From Phytophthora colocasiae (Eukaryota; Oomycota; Peronosporomycetes; Peronosporales; Peronosporaceae): 64,000 nt of DNA. Position 1 is the first letter of the stretch; every line of letters begins with the position of its first letter. Of the stretch, positions 20,808 through 31,540 are shown piece after piece. Under the pieces are notes generated by a model, which saw only the letters and a program-made list of their open reading frames with translations, was not told the DNA's origin and did not search any database. The stretch lies in assembly GCA_018806915.1 (NCBI GenBank), contig JAGKQI010000031.1, forward strand, positions 248,001 to 312,000, given 5' to 3'. Made by a program: the position numbers and the translations under genes.

Positions 20808-22391
20808 CTACATTCGGAGGTTTGAAGGGGGCTTGACGATTCCAGTACTGATACCTCCATTCAAGTTGCTGAAGTCGAGCGAGCGCTGTTCCTGCTGGTT
20901 GTTCTGGTTGTTTTGGTTGTTCTGGTTGTTCTGGTTGTTCTGGTTGTTCTGGTTGTTCTGGTTGTTCTGGTTGTTTTGGTTGTTCTGGTTGTTCTGGTTG
21001 TTCTTGTTGTTCTGGTTGTTCTGGTTGTTCTGGTTGTTCTGGTTGTTCTGGTTGTTCTGGTTGTTCTGGTTGTTCTGGTTGTTCTGGTTCTGGTTCTGTT
21101 GGTTCTGTTGGCCATCCTTATTGTCTTTGTTCTCCTGGTTTTGCTGATTCTGCTGGTTATCCTTGTTTTGCTGGTTCTGCTGGTTATCCTGGTTTTGCTG
21201 GTTTTGCTGATTCTGCTGGTTATCCTTGTTTTGCTGATTGTGCTGGTTATCCTTGTTTTGCTGGTTCTGCTGGTTATCCTGGTTTTGCTGGTTTTGCTGA
21301 TTCTGCTGGTTATCCTTGTTTTGCTGATTGTGCTGGTTATCCTTGTTTTGCTGGTTTTGCTTGTTATCCTTGTTTTGCTGGTTTTGCTTGTTATCCTTGT
21401 TTTGCTGGTTCTGCTGGTTATACTTGTTATCTTGCTGGTTTTGCTGGTTGCCCTTGTTGCCGTTATTTTGCTGGTTCTCCTGGTTTTGCTGGTTCTGCTG
21501 GTTATCCTTGTTATCCTTGTTATCTTGCTGGTTTTGGTGATTTTGTTGGTTATTCTGGTTTTGCTGGTTATCCTTGTTGTCATTGTTTTGCTGAGACGCA
21601 GGCTGCGGTGCGGAATTCTTGTTCTCCTCTTTAGAGGTTTGCTGTTCGGTCGATGGTGCTTCCGTCGTCTTCTGTTCAGTCTCGGATTTTCCAGAACCTG
21701 CATCAGTCGACGAACCCTGCGTCGTTGAGGTAGAAGCACCACCACCACCACTTCCTTCTAGAGGCACACAGTTGACTGCAAATAGGAAAACAAAGGTAAT
21801 CAGTAACCTGTCTAAGAATTCAACAACAAAAAGCAGTAATATGAACATACCGTAAGTCTGCCATTGTGCGTTCTGAAACGCCAACCAGTAGATCGTCAGC
21901 AAACACTTGCCATTGCACGACGAGAAGTCCACAGTCATGTCGGACGTCTGCTTCGAACCGACGTCACCTCCCTGGAACTCATCTTCACAATCATCTCCAT
22001 GCAGAACCATCTTGTCGTCAAGGTAGATCTCGCACGGACCAGTATGGGTGAAGCCACCACCGTTGTTGCCTAGCCACTTGACCTTTCCGTCACTGGGGAT
22101 AGGCTGTGCAGCTCCATCGGCCAGAGTGTTACCGCACTTCTTGTCCTTGACCATGTCCAGCACCACATCCTTCACGGACATTCCCTTCTCCTTGGCCATC
22201 GTCTTGAACTTGCCCACTTGATCACCACCCGATCCAATGTCCCAGTAGTTGTCGACTAAAGTGATCCAGCCGACATTCGGACCATCCTTCCACGAGGGTT
22301 TTGGCTGTTCGAGGTAACCGTGGGCTTCGGTGTACGAGGAGAATGTCGCGAAGACAAGTAGTGATGAAAGAGCAGCTGGAGTAACAACCAT
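20808..22391 (-). CDS. AA17-type copper LPMO, gene B (long Gln/Asn-rich tail)
   Basis: Exons 22391-21851 and 21775-20808 around a 75-bp intron give about 502 aa. Signal peptide, then His-first mature domain (HGYLEQPKPSW), GGFTHTGPCEIY, LDDKMVLHGDDCEDEF and CNGKCLLTIYWLAFQN, as in gene A. After NCVPLEG comes a Gly/Ser/Thr linker, then a tail of about 300 residues of QQN, KDN and DN words ending in roughly 20 NNQ triplets and the conserved end SLDFSNLNGGISTGIV. The protein is predicted to be secreted. The tail is probably disordered and may bind wall polymers or spread by repeat slippage; neither is shown here. This copy appears intact. Confidence 0.92.
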   Translation of the reverse strand: MVVTPAALSSLLVFATFSSYTEAHGYLEQPKPSWKDGPNVGWITLVDNYWDIGSGGDQVGKFKTMAKEKGMSVKDVVLDMVKDKKCGNTLADGAAQPIPSDGKVKWLGNNGGGFTHTGPCEIYLDDKMVLHGDDCEDEFQGGDVGSKQTSDMTVDFSSCNGKCLLTIYWLAFQNAQWQTYGMFILLLFVVEFLDRLLITFVFLFAVNCVPLEGSGGGGASTSTTQGSSTDAGSGKSETEQKTTEAPSTEQQTSKEENKNSAPQPASQQNNDNKDNQQNQNNQQNHQNQQDNKDNKDNQQNQQNQENQQNNGNKGNQQNQQDNKYNQQNQQNKDNKQNQQNKDNKQNQQNKDNQHNQQNKDNQQNQQNQQNQDNQQNQQNKDNQHNQQNKDNQQNQQNQQNQDNQQNQQNKDNQQNQQNQENKDNKDGQQNQQNQNQNNQNNQNNQNNQNNQNNQNNQNNQNNKNNQNNQNNQNNQNNQNNQNNQNNQNNQNNQNNQNNQQEQRSLDFSNLNGGISTGIVKPPSNLRM

Positions 22392-22426
22392 CGCGATTCG
22401 GGTTTGCTGGTTCTTGGAAAGACAGC

Positions 22427-22440
22427 AAATTGATGAGTGA
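22427..22440 (-). promoter_or_regulatory. Oomycete initiator element of LPMO gene B
   Basis: TCACTCATCAATTT on the minus strand, the same sequence and spacing to the ATG as in gene A. Confidence 0.6.
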
Positions 22441-22788
22441 ACGTGCTGTTTCATCCTCTCGAAAGACTTTTCGGTGGGCAACGAGGCGTATAAGCGTGTT
22501 CGCTCTCACACTTACGGTAGCATTTTGCATCGTAATCGACTTTCATTAACGCTAATTAACATCTTAAAAATCAATAGCATACATTGTTTGGAATCCTCAG
22601 TTGTATTGTTAAAAAATCCTTGTGAAACATGATGTGATCCCATAACGAATAAAATTATCTCACGAACACGTCCAGCGTGGTATGCAGATCACAACGTTTT
22701 TCTTCGCGTCCCTACAACTCGTAATAGCAGGTAAAGGTGCTGCTGGACAGCCCAAAAGAATTCGATGGAGCCGGTGCCGGTACATACA

Positions 22789-22994
22789 GTAGGTACCTAT
22801 GGGAAATAGCTCTTGGAAATTAGGGTGCAAGCTCACAGCGATTTAGTTAGAAAATACATGACCTCTTTGAGCCAGTATGTGCGGTATCACTGTAGGTACC
22901 TATGGGAAATAGCTCTTGGAAATTAGGGTGCAAGCTCACAGCGATTTAGTTAGAAAATACATGACCTCTTTGAGCCAGTATGTGCGGTATCACT
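22789..22994. repeat. 103-bp direct repeat, two copies (spacer 2)
   Basis: Same unit as at 17956-18161; copies at 22789-22891 and 22892-22994. The internal repeat therefore predates the larger duplication. Confidence 0.9.
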
Positions 22995-23179
22995 GAAACC
23001 GCTGTGACTAAAGGGATAAGATGCAAGATTTGACAAATTTTTGACGCCAAGTGCGTCTGCAAACGAACGAAATCGTAATCGAAGAGATCACGTTGGGCTC
23101 CTTCCTAGAGTCTAGGCTAGACTGCCAACTGTATTATAGCTACGTTTAAGGGTTACGAGCTCTGAGGCCGTTCTTCGGT

Positions 23180-23655
23180 CTGTATTCCGACGTAAGAAGG
23201 GGACTTGACATTACAGTGAATCGTTCAAGTTGTTGAAGTCCAATGAATGCTGTTTGGTAGCAGGTTCCTAGCTCCTGATTCTGCTGATTTTATTGATCAA
23301 ACCAGTTGCCTTGTTTTCGCTTATTTTGTTGGCTATCTTTGGTGCCTGTCTTGCTTGTTATCCTTGTTTCCTTGATTCCATTGCTGAGGATCCTTTATCC
23401 AGTGAAGGAAGCTGGTGAAGACAGAGCCTGGTCCTCCAGTTGTGTGCACAGAGAGACACAGCTAATCGCAGCCACGGTAAATACATGTAGTTAGTATTCT
23501 ACCAGTTGTCTACTGTAGAAGCCCATTGCACATTCTGGAATGTCAACCAGTAGATCGTCAGCGAACACTTGCCATTGTACCGCCCTTCAACTGTTCATAG
23601 TCTTCGTGCAAAACCATCTTGTCGTCAAGGCAGATCTCGAAGCGTGCTGTTTCAG
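23180..23655 (-). pseudogene. Degenerate LPMO remnant, spacer copy 2
   Basis: Counterpart of 18610-19085, with the same stops and frameshifts. The LPMO remnant was already dead before the segment was duplicated. Confidence 0.7.
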
Positions 23656-24361
23656 GATCAAGATCATTATGAACTGAAGTACCTAAATGGCATTTGCTTC
23701 TTGACAGTACTTGCAAAAAGGATTGAATTTTTCTCACAAGGATTTCATTTTGTGTGTGCCGTCTTACGTTATTTGCTGCTGCGTTGAAGTTTTTGGTCCA
23801 TCTCTTAAAATCGGAGCCTTCCGACTTCAGCTGGAGTTGGCCTGGTTTCAGTCGCATTATCCGTTTTATTCGCGAGCTTCACCTTTTGGACTCTCCTTGG
23901 CCTCGTTGACCATCTTCGCCTCTTTAAACTTTCTATAGCACGGATGGAACGTCTTCAGTAATTTCGTTTGGGATTATGTTTGTTGCATGATGCTCCAAGT
24001 AGGTGACAAGGTAAGAGTATGTTGTTGGTTATCGGATTTCTCGTGTTACGAGGAATCCAAAATTGAAGATAAAGCGTTCAACTACAACGGTCTTATCAAC
24101 ACCGACTGGGAGTATATGAATTGATAATGTATGCGAGAGAATCCTAGCAATCCTAGCTATCACCTCTTGTGTAGTTTTGGAGTTACCCCTGTATTTTGTC
24201 ACGGAAGAATTCGTAGCAACGAACACGCGGTATTTCCCGTTCTCAAGACTGGACTAAGCTTCTGCAACAAGTACATCAGCTCAATCACCACCCGATAGAA
24301 GATCTTGCCCCGTCGGATACACCAGGAACTGGCAGGTTTGCTGATGCTGCGGAGACTCATG

Positions 24362-24912
24362 TTACCAGTGGTTCATGACGTGATGCTACGGCTTTTCTTT
24401 GGAGATTCATCCGTGGTTCACGGTTGTACTTCCTGACATCGCTCAATCCAACAATTCAGCAGTGCGTTCGACCAACTTGCCAAGCATTAGAGATGACGGA
24501 GCATTGCTTTTTCTTGTGCTCTGCTTTACAACCACTCTGGCGCCAGCTATGGTCATTCTGGTCACGATTCTTTAGAGCTGAATTGACTTGGAAAGTAGTG
24601 CTCTTCCCGAAGCCGCAGGAGGTTAGCAAAAATTGGAGGAAGTATCAACAAGAGATAATACTCCTATGGACAGTTCATATTGCCGTAGCAACATGGAGAC
24701 TTCGGAATGACATACACTTTCGAAAAACAATGGCACTACTGCCAAATGTGGCGAATATCTAGTCGTCATACAGGATGCATTATCAGTTTATTTACCAGCG
24801 CGCGGATGAGCTCAACTGTGACCGGAAAACTATGACGCTAGTGATCCAACAGTTAGGTTTTGAACTGCTGATTGATCTCCATTCGGAACCAATGCCCCGA
24901 ATTTTTGGTTGA
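24362..24912 (+). pseudogene. LINE reverse-transcriptase tail remnant, spacer copy 2
   Basis: Counterpart of 19790-20340, same zf-RVT-like Cys/His pattern and same stop codon. Confidence 0.65.
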
Positions 24913-25379
24913 CCATCAGTCAAGGTAGAACAGTGTATCTACAGCTTGGATTAGCTTGAGATCGTTGCAAGTTAGTCCAAAGAGTTGTCCACATATCTAG
25001 TTAATCAAATAAGTTTCCTTGTGTAGTTTTGAAGTCTCCATGTTCAATAGTAGTATGTAGACAAACGCGCTGACTCCGTGTAGGCAACAAATGCTAGTGG
25101 ATGTTTACCATACCAGCTCAAATTGGTTCAGTTCTAGCATGTAATGGCATTAACTTGTAAACACCATGTGCGTCCAGTACTTGAAAACGACACGTTTTGA
25201 TTGTTATCACGTTACAACTGACATGCAGCTAGAAGTTTTGGCACAAGAAATTCGTCTATCAGTTGTGATACGGCATAACGATGAAAAACAAAAATGGTTG
25301 TTAGACCGCCCAAGATCTCGCCCGAAAATCTCCTAGCTGTTGAAGCGTTTCTTCTGCGTAGATCCTGTTGCTCCATAGC

Positions 25380-26741
25380 CTACATTCGGAGGTTTGAAGG
25401 GGGCTTGACGATTCCAGTACTGATACCTCCATTCAAGTTGCTGAAGTCGAGCGAGCGCTGTTCCTGCTGGTTGTTCTGGTTGTTCTGGTTGTTCTGGTTG
25501 TTCTGGTTGTTCTGGTTGTTCTGGTTGTTCTGGTTGTTCTGGTTCTGGTTCTGTTGGTTCTGTTGGCCATCCTTATTGTCTTTGTTTTCTTGGTTTTGCT
25601 GGTTCTGCTGGTTATCCTGGTTTTGCTGGTTTTGCTGGTTTTGCTGATTCTGCTGGTTATCCTTGTTTTGCTGGTTCTGCTGGTTATCCTTGTTTTCCTG
25701 GTTTTGCTGGTTTTGCTTGTTATTGCTTTGCTGGTTTTGCTTGTTATCCTTGTTTTGCTGGTTCTGCTGGTTATACTTGTTATCTTGCTGGTTTTGCTGG
25801 TTGCCCTTGTTGCCGTTATTTTGCTGGTTCTCCTGGTTTTGCTGGTTCTGCTGGTTATCCTTGTTATCCTTGTTATCTTGCTGGTTTTGGTGATTTTGTT
25901 GGTTATTCTGGTTTTGCTGGTTATCCTTGTTGTCATTGTTTTGCTGAGACGCAGGCTGCGGTGCGGAATTCTTGTTCTCCTCTTTAGAGGTTTGCTGTTC
26001 GGTCGATGGTGCTTCCGTCGTCTTCTGTTCAGTCTCGGATTTTCCAGAACCTGCATCAGTCGACGAACCCTGCGTCGTTGAGGTAGAAGCACCACCACCA
26101 CCACTTCCTTCTAGAGGCACACAGTTGACTGCAAATAGGAAAACAAAGGTAATCAGTAACCTGTCTAAGAATTCAACAACAAAAAGCAGTAATATGAACA
26201 TACCGTAAGTCTGCCATTGTGCGTTCTGAAACGCCAACCAGTAGATCGTCAGCAAACACTTGCCATTGCACGACGAGAAGTCCACAGTCATGTCGGACGT
26301 CTGCTTCGAACCGACGCCACCACCCTGGAACTCGTCCTCACAATCATCTCCGTGCAGAACCATCTTATCATCGAGGTAGATCTCGCACGGACCAGTGTGG
26401 GTGAAGCCACCACCGTTGTTGCCTAGCCACTTGACCTTTCCGTCACTGGGGATAGGCTGTGCAGCTCCATCGGCCAGAGTGTTACCGCACTTCTGGTCTT
26501 TGACCATGTCCAGCACCACATCCTTCACGGACATTCCCTTCTCCTTGGCCATCGTCTTGAACTTGCCTATTTGGTCACCACCCGATCCAATGTCCCAGTA
26601 GTTGTCGACTCCAGTGATCCAGCCAACATTCGGACCACCCTTCCACGAGGGCTTCGGCTGCTCGAGGTAACCGTGAGCATCAGTGTACGAGAAGAATGTC
26701 GCGAAGACAAGTAGTGATGAAAGAGCAGCCCCAGCAAGCAT
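25380..26741 (-). CDS. AA17-type copper LPMO, gene C (shorter Gln/Asn-rich tail)
   Basis: Exons 26741-26204 and 26128-25380 around a 75-bp intron give about 428 aa. The signal peptide (MLAGAALSSLLVFATFFS) differs from A and B. The mature part keeps the leading His and differs from A and B at several positions (for example TDA, KGGPNVGWITGV, IGKF, DQKCGN, QGGGVG). The Gln/Asn tail has about eight NNQ triplets against about twenty in B. The intron and exon 2 start are identical to A and B, as if homogenised. Intact and probably secreted. Confidence 0.92.
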   Translation of the reverse strand: MLAGAALSSLLVFATFFSYTDAHGYLEQPKPSWKGGPNVGWITGVDNYWDIGSGGDQIGKFKTMAKEKGMSVKDVVLDMVKDQKCGNTLADGAAQPIPSDGKVKWLGNNGGGFTHTGPCEIYLDDKMVLHGDDCEDEFQGGGVGSKQTSDMTVDFSSCNGKCLLTIYWLAFQNAQWQTYGMFILLLFVVEFLDRLLITFVFLFAVNCVPLEGSGGGGASTSTTQGSSTDAGSGKSETEQKTTEAPSTEQQTSKEENKNSAPQPASQQNNDNKDNQQNQNNQQNHQNQQDNKDNKDNQQNQQNQENQQNNGNKGNQQNQQDNKYNQQNQQNKDNKQNQQSNNKQNQQNQENKDNQQNQQNKDNQQNQQNQQNQQNQDNQQNQQNQENKDNKDGQQNQQNQNQNNQNNQNNQNNQNNQNNQNNQNNQQEQRSLDFSNLNGGISTGIVKPPSNLRM

Positions 26742-26776
26742 CCTGTTTCAGGTTTTCTAGTTCTTGGAAAGACAGC

Positions 26777-26790
26777 AAATTGAAAAGTGA
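26777..26790 (-). promoter_or_regulatory. Oomycete initiator element of LPMO gene C
   Basis: TCACTTTTCAATTT on the minus strand matches the Inr consensus at 13 of 14 positions, 36 bp upstream of the ATG. Confidence 0.65.
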
Positions 26791-26799
26791 AGAGTGCTC

Positions 26800-27329
26800 A
26801 GCACTTATCTCCTTGAAAGACATGGTGATGGGCAACAACTTGTTGCCAACAAAGTGTAAAAGCATGTCACCTCGCGCTGTACGGGGTTTTGCTCTACAAT
26901 GCTTAAAGAAAGCCTCCTGAAATCTGCATGCATTGCACGTCTCCAATCGAAGTCAGCAATCCTAGTACTTCGTATTTGAAGAATTCTGTTGAACATTATG
27001 TATATATGCACTTTTGTGCGGATACTGTACGTGAGATGGCAACCGGCAGATCGCCACACTTTTCATGGCTTTCTAAGCGTCCAGTGTTGAATTTCTCTAA
27101 CGAAAGAGCTTCGTCAGTTGCTTTTCCTTGTAGGAAGGGGCAGCTTCTCCAGTATATGAAACTTTGCTAAGACGACCCCTTGTAAATGCAGATCAAAGAT
27201 TCCACGTCGGATGTGGTCAAATAAAATAACGTCGCCCCATAATCAAAATGCCCGCAACTTCAATAATAGGATCATCCCATAATCAAAAACCAACGCCATC
27301 ATCTTGATGCTGAAGAAGAAACTTTTAGT
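26800..27329. other. No gene seen
   Basis: Upstream flank of LPMO gene C; diverges from the flanks of A and B. Only short overlapping frames. Confidence 0.4.
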
Positions 27330-27530
27330 GGACAGTCGTCTTGCAGACCTATGCTACTACGTTTGTGTCAATTCTAACTTCGCGGAATCCATGTGCGTTG
27401 TCTTGGAAGATTTGGAAGCAATTCGGTGCGTTCGGGCTAAAAAAAAAACGCGTAAGTACTCGATTAAGCGCTTCGCCATCAATGTTCCAATCCAATGAGT
27501 GTCGAAACAAGAAATGGTAATGGCTTCACC
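27330..27530 (-). pseudogene. Inverted copy of the RT-tail repeat
   Basis: The reverse complement matches about 1230-1410 closely (shared blocks CTTGTTTCGACACTCAT, GGATTGGAACATTGA and GAAGTTAGAATTGA). No open frame of length. Confidence 0.6.
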
Positions 27531-27559
27531 AACTTGATGATCGAGAGGGTTTCGGTGAT

Positions 27560-28000
27560 ATAACGCGGTTAGTACTGCGCGGTTGAATCTGTGTACATAC
27601 CATATGGATAGGAGATATTTTTCTTTTTGATCAAGTCCTCAGCCATTTTGCGAATATTTTGTTACCAACCGTATCACGCTGTTGGAATTGAAAGCACAGG
27701 CTGTGTCCTGTTTGGTTTTGTACATTTTCATTGACGTCGTTAGTATACATTCAGAATCCAGTCATTCAGCTGATACGTTGAAGCGAAGGTGTTTGTCCGA
27801 GGTTTGAATTGGGGGAGAAGAACTGGAAGACGTAGAGACTCTCATCTGAGCTGCAGACTCTTCAAATGCCAGAAAAAAAAGTTTATTAGTTGGAATGAAA
27901 TCGGGTAAGCTTTTTTTTGTTTCCAAACTCACTTGTCTTTAACTGAGGCACTGGGACGACATGAAAACGCAACAACTACAGTATCTGTGCCGTCTTCCGT
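27560..28000. other. No gene seen
   Basis: 3' flank of LPMO gene D; contains A- and T-runs near 27878-27920 and no coding evidence. Confidence 0.4.
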
Positions 28001-28898
28001 TTAGTTTGCTGACCATTTCTTTCGTAGACGACGAGCTGGGGTTTTGCATTTCGTGTCTGTGGTTGGAGCTTCCGTCGTTGTCGATGGAGATTCAGCCGCT
28101 TCTGTCGCGATGGGAGCGTCAGTCGTTGTCGTCTCCGTAGTTTCCGTCGAAGAAGACGTAGTGGACGGAGCTTCAGTAACTGGGGCTTCTGTTGTTTCAG
28201 CTTCCGCTGCCGTTGAGGAAGCAGTCGAAGCCTCCGTTCCAGTCGAAGAAGTTGAAGTTGTTGTCGATCCGTCTCCGGTTAACGGCACGCAGTTAACTAC
28301 ACAAACAAATGCAGTTAATACTCCTCAAATAGCAAAAGCATCGTCAGATGAACGTACTGTACGCTTGCCAATTGGCGTTCTGGAATGCCAACCAGTAGAT
28401 CGTCAAAGTACAGTCGCCGTTACAGGACGAGTAGTCCACTGGCATATCTGACGTCACCGTTGATCCAACATCACCGCCCGGATATTCATCTTCACAGTTG
28501 TCACCGTGAAGGACCATTGTGTCGTCGATGTAGATCTCACATGGACCCACATGCGTGAAGCCTCCTCCTCCATTACCCAGCCACTTGGCCTTTCCGTCCG
28601 TCGGAACAGGTTGACGAGTGCCATCGGCCAGCGTGTGACCGCACTCCTTACCACTCCCGACCATATCTAACACGACATCCTTGACACTCACGCCCTTTTC
28701 TTCAGCCATTGTCTTGAATAGACCGCATTGGTCTCCTCCGGATCCAATATCCCAGTAGTTGTCGACGTTGACAACCCATTCGGGATTCGGACTGTCCTCC
28801 CATGACGGTGAAGGTTCCTCTAAGTATCCATGGCCATTGGTATGGGAGATGAATGTCACGAGGAAAAGCGCAGACGGAAGGGTGAATCGAGCAAACAT
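28001..28898 (-). CDS. AA17-type copper LPMO, gene D (Ser/Thr-rich tail)
   Basis: Exons 28898-28358 and 28296-28001 around a 61-bp intron give about 278 aa. A signal peptide (MFARFTLPSALFLVTFIS) precedes HGYLEEPSPSW, so mature protein starts with His. GGFTHVGPCEIYIDD and LTIYWLAFQN match the other three, with many substitutions between. The tail is a short Ser/Thr/Glu/Ala-rich linker (probably O-glycosylated), ending in a basic RRLRKKWSAN, with no Gln/Asn repeat. The intron contains stops, unlike that of A-C. This is an older paralogue in the same cluster and orientation. Confidence 0.92.
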
Positions 28899-28934
28899 CT
28901 TGACGATCGGGTTTTGGCTTCTCTTTCAAACTGG

Positions 28935-28948
28935 AAATTGCAAAGTGA
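28935..28948 (-). promoter_or_regulatory. Oomycete initiator element of LPMO gene D
   Basis: TCACTTTGCAATTT on the minus strand matches the Inr consensus at 13 of 14 positions, 36 bp upstream of the ATG. Confidence 0.65.
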
Positions 28949-29840
28949 AAGCTCGTCTCCTTCATACCCGAAAGAGGGTCCGAAGGCCCTTTACTGCCTT
29001 TCAGGCGGTAAATAGTAAGGGTACAGTAAGAGTGACCACCATCACTGATGTCGTGCCGTGCTAACATCCTTGTGCAAGGATATTTGTTACCCCGGCTGGT
29101 ACAGCGGAGCTTTCGACTAGCACAAAAACGGCAACTGTACCACGATCTTGTCTTTACTCTACCGGTAGTCTTTTGTGCATGGATTCTCGGTGAGGAAATG
29201 CCTTTCTATCGTCGACTAAATAGGAGATCTGTCTGGTCCAGGGGTCTCCAAAAATGTATTGTTATTGAAAAAGGGGTACAAATAACGACGGAAAAAGACG
29301 ACGGACGGAAAAAGACGACGTCACTGCAACAATGTTCATATTTTAGATACTTAACCTAATGTCGTAATTTCATCCAATAAAAAGTGATGCGTTTGAATGG
29401 CGAGGAACACAGTTCTCAGCAGGCCGCGCATTGCTCCTTGCACTCCTGAAATGGGAAAGCAAGCAACATACAGTATAAAAGAAAAGCGAGATGCCCTTGC
29501 TGTGGTTGAGCGCGTCGGTGTCTACCGTGCCGCCCAAAAGCTTGACTATCCCCGTCGAACGGTGGGCGACTGGTGGAAACAGCGAGACAGTATCCGTACG
29601 TTTGCGGGGTCTTCTAAGTCGAAGACACTGAAAGGACAGGGAAGGAAGGAAATCATTCCTTTCTCCTCAGTCTTGGTGACATTTATGAAGGACCAGAGGT
29701 GTCAAGAGCTCGTAAGTACTATTTTGTTATTTTATAATACAATACTCAAATGCCTAACGCCTGTGAAAGTTTGTGACAACGTCGCTACTAATGGAATTTA
29801 TCAGAGATAACTTCAATGAGTGGCTAGATGAGTACTATGT

Positions 29841-31540
29841 TGTGGTGGAGCGGATCTGGCCAAAATCTGGTTGAGGCCGATCGCGATCGCCACTTGCGCC
29901 CAGACACCGACTAACGGAGGGGGTCCCCCGATGATCCGTGATCTTGTTGCGTGTAGTGTTCACCTTGTGTACCCGTCGGTAGGCGGGTTACGCTCTTCCA
30001 GGTAACTTCTGAAGATGTCTTGGGACGAGAAGAAGGTCTTGGGTGACGCAGGGGTTTGAGGCGGCGTGGAAGTTCTTCACTCCACCTCGGGGTACTTGAT
30101 CCCGGTCGTAGGCGAGTTCTCGAGCCTTGATCCGGGTGCCTAGTTCTTGATCCAGGTCTTCCAATAGTCCAATGTTCGGGATTCAGTCCCTTCCTTTCGT
30201 TGTTTTCCGCTTCCGATAGCGGGGGTCTTGAGGGGGCGAGATTCGACGGGATCCTTAGGCTAAACAACCAATTCCTTCCGATCCGATGTATGCACTTAAA
30301 GGATAGTTCACTAGATAGGGCAAAGCTGGCCAATATATTATCCAGACTTAACCGCTATACTAGGTCACGTATCCTTACCTTCCTGACGCTTGTAGGGCCA
30401 ATGTAGTTCCCGGTTCCAGGCGTAGCGAAGACACTTGAGTGGTTCAGGGCAAATTCGAGTCTGTTTATGGTTATTCCTATGCCTACTAATCCCATCCTGA
30501 TTTACTATCCTACGATCACATGACACTGGCTACATAGCTGATCCCTAGCTTGGTTCCCCTAACCCTGATCGTGAGCCGATTCCGTACTTAACCGAAGCTT
30601 GATCTCGTACTTAACCGAAGCTTGATCTCGTACTTAACCGAAGCTTGATCTCGTACTTAACCGGGACTTGATCTCGCACTTGATCGGGACTTGATTGCTG
30701 CCTGATCGGGACTTGATCGCGCGTGATCCCGCTTGGTCGTCCTCCAGGAAATCAGGATCAGGCCAATGGGAGGGTCGCGAGCGCCGGGCTGGACCGTGAG
30801 CCAAGATCGTATCCACCTAGGACCATGCCAAAGCCGATCACGTGGCAACACCCTTGCTCCTTCCTTCTTGCCACTCGATATGACTTGATTATTGTCAATC
30901 ACCACTCCACTGCCACCGATTACACTTGATTAACCGTGATATCCGCTCGCGAACCCGTGCCACAGTTAGCGAGCATCGATCCTTGCTCTTAGAGGCATAA
31001 TGTAAGATCACCGGTCTCCGTTCACCATTCTCAGTCAATCTTCGCCGATCTTCACATCGCGTCGGCTAATTACACTTAGTTCGAGCTGATGATCTTCACT
31101 GACGTGAACTCCACCCCACAGCCTATCGCTTAAACATGACTGCCTCCGTGGATCACACTTAAACTCAAGATCGTCAGCAATCCTAGTTGGTCTCCTCCTC
31201 ATGACTGCCGAATCGACTGGATCCTCGGTGATCTTCACTCCTGGGGTGTCATGTGTACCTCTCCATCGAGGATCACAGTCTTTCGACCTCAAGAATATCT
31301 ATCGACGGTGATCATCAGCAGATCACACTTTGGCTTGGACTGAGTATACAGTATACACTCGAAGCGTGATCGAGAAATATCCACCCATATCTGCAGTGAT
31401 CATGGGTTTACAGCACTGGATCAAGCAAAATCTCACTGAACTAGCGTCGTCCAAAGCGATCGGAAGCAGCCATCGGTCCACCATACTAATCCCATGTATT
31501 ACTCGAGTAAGTACGAAAAATCGAGATGTGCTTTACCACA
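29841..31540 (-). repeat. 3' LTR (1700 bp)
   Basis: Matches 40425-42123 almost base for base. Contains three tandem copies of a 23-bp unit (GTACTTAACCGAAGCTTGAT...) at 30584-30652 followed by related CGGGACTTGATC units. Confidence 0.95.

Larger units (their letters stand above)
22392..25379. repeat. LPMO spacer, copy 2 of a recent segmental duplication
   Basis: Nearly identical to 17559-20807 but lacking the 262-bp insertion. One of the few differences is an extra T near 23884 (CACCTTTTGG against CACCTTTGG). Confidence 0.85.

Noticed and set aside
29841..31540. Open frames inside the LTRs (for example 30911-30333 or 31035-31292) as genes
   Set aside because: They recur in both LTRs, have no domains, and are explained by the LTR.
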